DNA from: Nocardioides sp. W7
Lineage (GTDB): Bacteria > Actinomycetota > Actinomycetes > Propionibacteriales > Nocardioidaceae
Direction of reading: 5' to 3'
DNA length: 64,000 bases
NCBI RefSeq assembly: GCF_022919075.1
Contig: NZ_CP095078.1
Span: 3,286,001 to 3,350,000 of the forward strand
In this document: piece after piece, positions 59,259 through 64,000 of the stretch
Position numbering within the stretch: the stretch's first letter is position 1
Layout of the letters: every line of letters starts with the position of its first letter
Translations under genes and position numbers: made by a program
The notes under the pieces: model-generated
Seen by the model: the letters and a program-made list of their open reading frames with translations, nothing else
Told to the model about the DNA's origin: nothing
The model's database searches: none

Positions 59259-60104
59259 GTGAACCGGTTTCGACCAGACCGATGCCCTGGCGCGCTCCGA
59301 CCCTGGCCTGCCGCTGACGGCCTCCTCGTCCGGCTCAGGCTCCCGGGCGGGCGGCTGCGCGCCGACTCGCTGCGGGCCCTCGTCGCGGTCGCGGAGAGGT
59401 ACGGCGACGGTCGCGTGCACGTGACCGGACGCAGCAACCTCCAGATCCGGGCGCTGCCGCGCGCGGCCGGCAGCGAGCGCCTGCCCGAGGTGGTGCTGGA
59501 GGACCTGGAGGCCACCGGGCTGCTCCCGAGCCGGACCCACGACCTGGCTCGCAACGTGATGGCCTCGCCGCAGAGCGGCCTGGTCGGCGGCCGGACCGAC
59601 GTCCGCCCGATCGTCGATGCGCTCGACGCCGAGCTCTGCGGGGCCCCGCGGCTCGGCGGTCTGCCCGGCCGGTTCCTGTTCGTGCTCGACGACGGCCGTG
59701 GGGACCTGCTGTCGCGGACCTGCGACCTGGGACTGGTCGCCCTGGACGGTGCTCGTGCCCAGCTTCGGGTGGGCGCCGGTTGGGGGCCGGTGGTCGACCT
59801 CCACGAGGCGCCACGGGTCCTGGCCGACCTCGCGCTCCGCTTCCTCGAGGTGCGCGGTGACGGCGGCGGGGCGCCGTGGCACGTCACGGAGCTCGCCGTA
59901 CCCCTGCTCGCCCCGCACGCGCCCGAGCGGCACCTGCCGCACCCCGCACCGCCGCTCGGCTACGGGCCGGTGCCGGGCGGCGTCCACGAGTCCGTGCCCG
60001 AGGCCGGGTTCGACCGCCGGGCCGTCGAGCGGCTCTGCACCACCGCGTCCGAGCTCGTCGTCACGCCCTGGCGTGGCGTCCTGATTCCCGAGGAGAACCG
60101 ATGA
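59259..60104 (+). CDS. cobG: Precorrin-3B synthase-like protein, C-terminally short
   Basis: The 281-residue protein starts RPDRCPGALRPWPAADGLLVRLRLPGGRL and has VHVTGRSNLQIRAL and DLARNVMASPQSGLVGGRTDVRPIVDAL, typical of the ferredoxin-like and siroheme-binding parts of CobG. It ends at VVTPWRGVLIPEENR. In full-length CobG (usually 350 residues or more) this is followed by a segment with the GxxGC-type cysteines that hold the [4Fe-4S] cluster. Those cysteines are missing. It is the first gene after the cobalamin riboswitch. The stop overlaps the cobH ATG (ATGA). It may be inactive, or oxygenation may be done by another enzyme. Confidence 0.82.
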   Translation: MNRFRPDRCPGALRPWPAADGLLVRLRLPGGRLRADSLRALVAVAERYGDGRVHVTGRSNLQIRALPRAAGSERLPEVVLEDLEATGLLPSRTHDLARNVMASPQSGLVGGRTDVRPIVDALDAELCGAPRLGGLPGRFLFVLDDGRGDLLSRTCDLGLVALDGARAQLRVGAGWGPVVDLHEAPRVLADLALRFLEVRGDGGGAPWHVTELAVPLLAPHAPERHLPHPAPPLGYGPVPGGVHESVPEAGFDRRAVERLCTTASELVVTPWRGVLIPEENR

Positions 60105-60766
60105 CCGAGCCGCGCCGCCCCGAGCGGCACTACCCGTACGTCGACCGCGGTCCGGCGATCTACCTGGACTCCTTCGCCACCATCCGCCGGGAGGCCGACC
60201 TGTCCCGGGTGCCCGCCACCGCCGAGAAGGTCGCGGTCCGGATGATCCACGGCAGCGGCCAGGTCGACCTGACCGAGGACCTCGTCATCGACCCCCGGCT
60301 CGTCCCCACGGCGCGGGCCGCGCTGGAAGCGGGGGCGCCGATCCTGTGCGATGCCACCATGGTCGTCAAGGGCGTGACCCGCGGCAGGCTGCCCGCCGAC
60401 AACGAGGTGCTCTGCACGCTCAACGAGCCGCAGGTCCCCGGCCTGGCCGCTGCCTGGGGGACCACCCGCACCGCCGCCGCGGTCTCGCTGTGGGAGCCGC
60501 GCCTCGCCGGTGCCGTGATCGCGATCGGCAACGCCCCGACCGCGCTGTTCCACCTGTTGGAGATGCTCATCGACGGCGCGCCCCGCCCGGCGGCCATCGT
60601 CGGCTGTCCGGTGGGTTTCATCGGCGCCGCGGAGTCCAAGCAGGCCCTCGTCGACCTGGCCACGGTGCACGGCATCGACATCCCCTTCGTGACCGTGCGC
60701 GGTCGCCGGGGCGGCTCGGCGATGACGTCGTCGGCGCTCAACGCGCTGGCCCAGGAGGAGGAGTGA
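60101..60766 (+). CDS. cobH: Precorrin-8X methylmutase
   Basis: The 221-residue enzyme moves the C-11 methyl to C-12 to form hydrogenobyrinate. Family motifs are AEKVAVRMIHGSGQVDLTEDL (active-site His), CDATMVVKGVTRGRLP, AVIAIGNAPTALFHLLEMLIDG and GCPVGFIGAAESKQAL. Full length. Both ends overlap neighbours (ATGA with cobG, GTGA with cobIJ). Confidence 0.96.
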   Translation: MTEPRRPERHYPYVDRGPAIYLDSFATIRREADLSRVPATAEKVAVRMIHGSGQVDLTEDLVIDPRLVPTARAALEAGAPILCDATMVVKGVTRGRLPADNEVLCTLNEPQVPGLAAAWGTTRTAAAVSLWEPRLAGAVIAIGNAPTALFHLLEMLIDGAPRPAAIVGCPVGFIGAAESKQALVDLATVHGIDIPFVTVRGRRGGSAMTSSALNALAQEEE

Positions 60767-62304
60767 CCAGGAGAGGCACGCACGGCCGCTTCGCCGGTGT
60801 CGGGGTCGGCCCGGGCGACCCGGAGCTGATCACCCGGAAGGCCGCCCGGCTGATCCAGCAGGCCGACGTGGTCGCGTTCCACGCGGCCGCGGGCCGGCAG
60901 TCGAACGCACGCCGGATCGCCGCTGAGCTCATCCCGGACGGCGTGCTCGAGGAGCAGCTGACCTACCCCGTCACGACCGGCGCCACGGACCACCCCGGCG
61001 GGTACGCGGGTGCGATGGCTGCCTTCTACGAGGAGGCCGCAGACCGACTCGCCGCCCATCTCGACGCAGGGCGGAACGTGGTCCTGCTGGCCGAGGGCGA
61101 CCCGCTCTTCTACGGCTCCTACATGTACATGCACGACCGGCTCGCCGAGCGCTACGAGACCGAGATCGTCCCGGGCGTCCCCGCGTTCCTGGCTGCCGCG
61201 GCCGCGGTCGCGAGCCCGCTGGTGCGCCAGACCGACGTCCTCACCGTGCTGCCCGGCACCCTCCCGGAGCCCGAGCTCGCGCGGCGGCTCGCAGACACCG
61301 ACGGCGCGATCATCATGAAGCTGGGGCGGACCTTCCCCGCCGTACGACGGGCGCTGGCCGCCGCGGGCCGGCTCGACCACGCCCTGTACGTCGAGCGCGC
61401 CTCGATGCCCGAGCAGCAGTGGCGACCGGTCGCCGAGGTCGACGCCGAGCAGGTGCCGTACTTCTCCCTGGTCGTGGTCACCGGGGACAGCCGCAACGGT
61501 CGCCGTTCCCGCGACCGCGAACGCGAACGCGAGGGCGACGCAGCGGCGTGCGCCGCCGCACCGGAGTCCACCCGGGCGGCGGAGCTGCTGGTGGTCGGGC
61601 TCGGCCCGGGACCCGATCGCTGGCTGACCCCCGAGGTCGACGCGGCCCTGTCCGAGGTGGACCACGTGGTCGGCTACGGGCCGTACGTCTCCCGGGTCCC
61701 GCAGCGCCCGGGCCTGACCCGGCACGCCTCCGGCAACACCGTCGAGGTGGACCGGGCGCGGCTGGCCCTGGACCTGGCGCTTCGCGGTGAGCGGGTCGCG
61801 GTGGTCTCCGGCGGCGACGCCGGCATCTTCGGGATGGCGGCCGCGGTCTTCGAGGCGGCCGAGGATCCGGCGTACGCCGACGTACCGGTCCGGGTCCTGC
61901 CCGGCGTCAGCGCGGTCCAGGCCGTCGCGGCTCGGGCCGGTGCACCGATCGGCGCCGACTACGCCGTGCTCAGCCTCTCGGACCGCCTCAAGCCCTGGGC
62001 AGTGGTCGAGAAGCGGCTGCGCGCGATCGCCGAGGCGGACCTGGTGCTGGCCATCTACAACCCCGCCTCCCGCAGCCGCACCGAGCAGGTCGCCACCGCG
62101 CGCGCCGTGCTGCTGGAGCACCGCGACGCCGCGACCGTGGTGATCGTCGGACGCGACGTGGGCCGGGCGGAGGAGTCGCTCACCGTCACGACCCTGGGCG
62201 AGCTCGACCCCGCGACGATCGACATGAAGTGCCTGCTGATCGTCGGCGCCACCGGGACCCGGAGCTCCGCGGCCGGGGTGTGGACGCCGAGGTACGTGCG
62301 ATGA
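60763..62304 (+). CDS. cobIJ: CobI-CobJ fusion (precorrin-2 C20- and precorrin-3B C17-methyltransferase)
   Basis: The 513-residue protein carries two tetrapyrrole methylase domains. The first (about 8-245; GVGVGPGDPELITRKAARL, LLAEGDPLFYGSYMYMHDRL) is CobI-like C20-methyltransferase. The second (about 275-505; VVGLGPGPDRWLTPEVDAAL, VVSGGDAGIFGMAAAVFE, LSLSDRLKPWAVVEKRL, YNPASRSRTEQ) is CobJ-like C17-methyltransferase. An Arg/Glu linker (RRSRDREREREGD) joins them. Such fusions are common in actinobacteria. Confidence 0.95.
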   Translation: MTRRGTHGRFAGVGVGPGDPELITRKAARLIQQADVVAFHAAAGRQSNARRIAAELIPDGVLEEQLTYPVTTGATDHPGGYAGAMAAFYEEAADRLAAHLDAGRNVVLLAEGDPLFYGSYMYMHDRLAERYETEIVPGVPAFLAAAAAVASPLVRQTDVLTVLPGTLPEPELARRLADTDGAIIMKLGRTFPAVRRALAAAGRLDHALYVERASMPEQQWRPVAEVDAEQVPYFSLVVVTGDSRNGRRSRDREREREGDAAACAAAPESTRAAELLVVGLGPGPDRWLTPEVDAALSEVDHVVGYGPYVSRVPQRPGLTRHASGNTVEVDRARLALDLALRGERVAVVSGGDAGIFGMAAAVFEAAEDPAYADVPVRVLPGVSAVQAVAARAGAPIGADYAVLSLSDRLKPWAVVEKRLRAIAEADLVLAIYNPASRSRTEQVATARAVLLEHRDAATVVIVGRDVGRAEESLTVTTLGELDPATIDMKCLLIVGATGTRSSAAGVWTPRYVR

Positions 62305-63059
62305 GCGTGTCCTTCGTCGGCGCCGGTCCCGGTGCCGCCGACCTGCTCACCCTGCGGGCCGCCCGGCTGCTGGCCGCCGCCGACCTGGTGCTCTACCCGG
62401 GCACCTATCTGGATCCCGAGATCCTGGCCCACTGCGGTGCGGAGACCGAGCTGGTGGACACCCAGGACCTCGACCTCGACGCGATCACCCGGCACCTGGT
62501 CGACGGCGCACGGGCCGGACGTCAGGTGGTCCGGCTGACGTCGGGCGACCCGTCGCTCTACTCCGCCCTGCACGAGCAGACCCGGCGCCTCGACGCCGCC
62601 GGCGTCGGCTGGCAGGTGACCCCCGGGGTCCCGGCGTACGCCGCCGCCGCGGCGCTGGTGGGTCGCGAGCTCACCGTGCCGCACGTCGCCCAGTCGGTCG
62701 TGCTCACCCGCACCCGGGCCCGGTCGTCGCCGATGGGGGCGGGGGAGGACCTGCTGGCCTTCGCCGCCACCGGGGCCACGCTGGTGCTGCACCTGGCGAT
62801 CACCCGGACCCGTGACCTGATGGCCGAGCTGGAGCCGGTGCTCGGCGCCGACTGTCCGGTGCTCGTCGTGCACCGGGCCAGCCAGCCCGAGGAGCTGGTC
62901 CTGCGTGGCACGGTCGGGACCGTCGCCGACCTGGTCGAGCGGTCGGGGCTGCGTCAGGCGGCCGTCATCCTTCTCGGCCGGGCGCTGGCCGAGGACGGCG
63001 ACGGCGGCGAGTCGTTCCTGTACAGCGCGGCCCGGGAGCGGCGCAGCCCGCGGGACTGA
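62301..63059 (+). CDS. cobM: Precorrin-4 C11-methyltransferase
   Basis: The 252-residue enzyme has one tetrapyrrole methylase domain with SFVGAGPGAADLLTLRAARLL, VRLTSGDPSLYSALHEQ, TPGVPAYAAAAALVGRELTVPHVAQSVVLTR and HLAITR, the CobM/CbiF pattern. It starts with ATGA overlap on cobIJ. Its stop directly meets the convergent cobL stop. Confidence 0.95.
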   Translation: MSVSFVGAGPGAADLLTLRAARLLAAADLVLYPGTYLDPEILAHCGAETELVDTQDLDLDAITRHLVDGARAGRQVVRLTSGDPSLYSALHEQTRRLDAAGVGWQVTPGVPAYAAAAALVGRELTVPHVAQSVVLTRTRARSSPMGAGEDLLAFAATGATLVLHLAITRTRDLMAELEPVLGADCPVLVVHRASQPEELVLRGTVGTVADLVERSGLRQAAVILLGRALAEDGDGGESFLYSAARERRSPRD

Positions 63060-64000
63060 TCAGCGGGTCAGGCTCCACTGCGTCACGGTGCGCGCCGGCG
63101 TCCAGCCGGTGAAGGTGCCCACCGGGGCGGCGGTCTCCACCGCGATCCGGGTGAGCTCGCCGCCGTGGTGGCGGTAGGCGTCGGCGAGCAGGTGCTCGGT
63201 CTCCAGGGTGACCCCGTGCACCACCAGCCGGCCACCGCTCGGCAGGGCCGCGAGGCAGCCGTCGAGGACGCCGGGGCGGGTCGCGCCGCCGCCGATGAAC
63301 ACGGCGTCGGGGGCGGGGAGGCCGCGGAGCGCGTCGGGCGCCCGGCCGGTGACGACGGTGAGGTCGGGAACGCCCAGTCCCACGGCGTTCCTGCTGATCC
63401 GGGAGGCGCGGGCCGGGTCGGCCTCGACCGCGGTGCTGCGGCAGGTCGCGTGCGCGCGCATCCACTCGATGCCGACCGAGCCCGCGCCGGCGCCCACGTC
63501 CCACAGGTGCTGGCCCGGTGCGGGCCGGAGCCGGGCCAGCGCGGCGGAGCGCAGGTCGCGCCTGGTGAGCTGGCCGTCGTTCTCGAAGGCGTCGTCGGGC
63601 AACCCCGCGACCCACGACGAGTGCCAGGTCGCCAGCGCCGCGGGCAGCTCGACGGCCAGCACGTGCAGGGCGGGCACGTCCTCGTCGGCCACGTCCAGCC
63701 ACCCGGTCGCGGTCCGCGACACCCGGACCTCCCGGTCGGTGCCGAGATCGCCGAGCAGGGTGACGACGGCATCCGGGCACCCGGCCTCGGCCAGGAGTAC
63801 GGCGACGGCCGCGGGGGAGGAGCGCCCGGAGGTCAGCAGCAGCAGCCGGCGGCCCGGGGCCAGCTCACGCAGCAGCCGGGCCTCGTGGCGCCCGACCAGC
63901 GTGACCGCGGCGGACTCCTCGGCCGACCAGCCCATCCGGGCCCGGGCCAGCGAGATCGACGACACCGCGGGCAGCACCCGCACCGCCGACGCGCCGAGGA
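63060..64000 (-). CDS. cobL: Precorrin-6Y C5,15-methyltransferase (decarboxylating), 5' end outside window
   Basis: The visible part has the C-terminal portion of the CbiE-like methylase (LPAVSSISLARARMGWSAEE, LLTSGRSSPAAVAVLLAEAG) and the CbiT-like decarboxylating domain (LRSAALARLRPAPGQHLWDVGAGAGSVGIEWMRA with the SAM-binding GAGAGSVG, then VFIGGGATRPGVLDGCLAALPSGGRLVVHGVTLE). The frame stays open to the right edge, so the N-terminus is missing. It converges with cobM and must be driven from outside the window, not by the riboswitch at 59036. Confidence 0.94.
   Translation of the reverse strand, partial: LGASAVRVLPAVSSISLARARMGWSAEESAAVTLVGRHEARLLRELAPGRRLLLLTSGRSSPAAVAVLLAEAGCPDAVVTLLGDLGTDREVRVSRTATGWLDVADEDVPALHVLAVELPAALATWHSSWVAGLPDDAFENDGQLTRRDLRSAALARLRPAPGQHLWDVGAGAGSVGIEWMRAHATCRSTAVEADPARASRISRNAVGLGVPDLTVVTGRAPDALRGLPAPDAVFIGGGATRPGVLDGCLAALPSGGRLVVHGVTLETEHLLADAYRHHGGELTRIAVETAAPVGTFTGWTPARTVTQWSLTR

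Overview
The window is a very GC-rich actinobacterial chromosome segment. GTG starts, TGA stops and ATGA/GTGA gene overlaps are common. Gene content (anchored-repeat ABC transporter, class E sortase, PacL/CtpC pair, F420-type LLM oxidoreductase, GAF-ANTAR and SpoIIE-type regulators) fits a Nocardioides-like organism. That placement is inference, because no rRNA or other phylogenetic marker is present.

Region 1 (1-15.4 kb) is a zinc-limitation island. A Fur/Zur-type repressor is followed by a long minus-strand unit holding a CobW/G3E-type metallochaperone (frameshifted), six Cys-poor paralogs of ribosomal proteins (L32, S18, L36, L28, L33, S14), a PacL-like small metal-binding protein, a CtpC-like P-type ATPase and a GNAT acetyltransferase. 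On the plus strand lies a complete anchored-repeat ABC transporter: LPXTG wall protein, substrate-binding lipoprotein, membrane-anchored repeat protein, ATPase, permease and a secreted Ig-repeat protein. A dedicated class E sortase is divergent from it. Three Zur-box-like palindromes (5327, 6123, 13023) sit at the promoters. The CtpC-like ATPase has lost its actuator domain, CPC helix and GDGxND hinge through two in-frame deletions.

Region 2 (15.4-28.8 kb) is plastic. It holds a degenerate tRNA-Pro with an adjacent hairpin, gene fragments, a YsnF/PRC-barrel stress trio, a group of signalling genes (LuxR, GAF-ANTAR, two SpoIIE phosphatases), one intact IS110 transposase, one broken IS110 joined tail-to-tail to a SulP fragment, and a diverged repeat pair of about 110 bp.

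Region 3 (28.8-52.8 kb) is the most striking part. Almost every promoter region carries one or two copies of a 17-bp palindrome, consensus TCACGCA-N3-TGCGTGA, with at least twelve sites in 24 kb. The genes encode a lipoprotein, DUF1269 (broken), LURP-one-like protein, cardiolipin synthase, DUF2550, two AI-2E permeases, a cation/proton antiporter, an arylsulfatase, two SulP transporters, a YihY protein, a K+-channel-like protein, two carboxymuconolactone-decarboxylase-like proteins, DUF1254, a ZIP transporter and a membrane phosphodiesterase. A MalT-like LuxR regulator sits in the middle with two variant sites in front of it. I read this as one undescribed envelope/ion-homeostasis regulon, with that LuxR protein the best candidate regulator.

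Region 4 (52.8-58.9 kb) holds a transposase scrap, a chimeric ORF joining a short-chain dehydrogenase N-terminus to a formylglycine-generating-enzyme C-terminus, a MarR regulator, a His-rich secreted M28 peptidase, an LLM oxidoreductase, an XRE regulator and a SnoaL-like protein. Region 5 (59.0-64.0 kb) is a cobalamin operon behind a cobalamin riboswitch: a half-length CobG, CobH, a CobI-CobJ fusion and CobM, with a convergent CobL that runs off the window.
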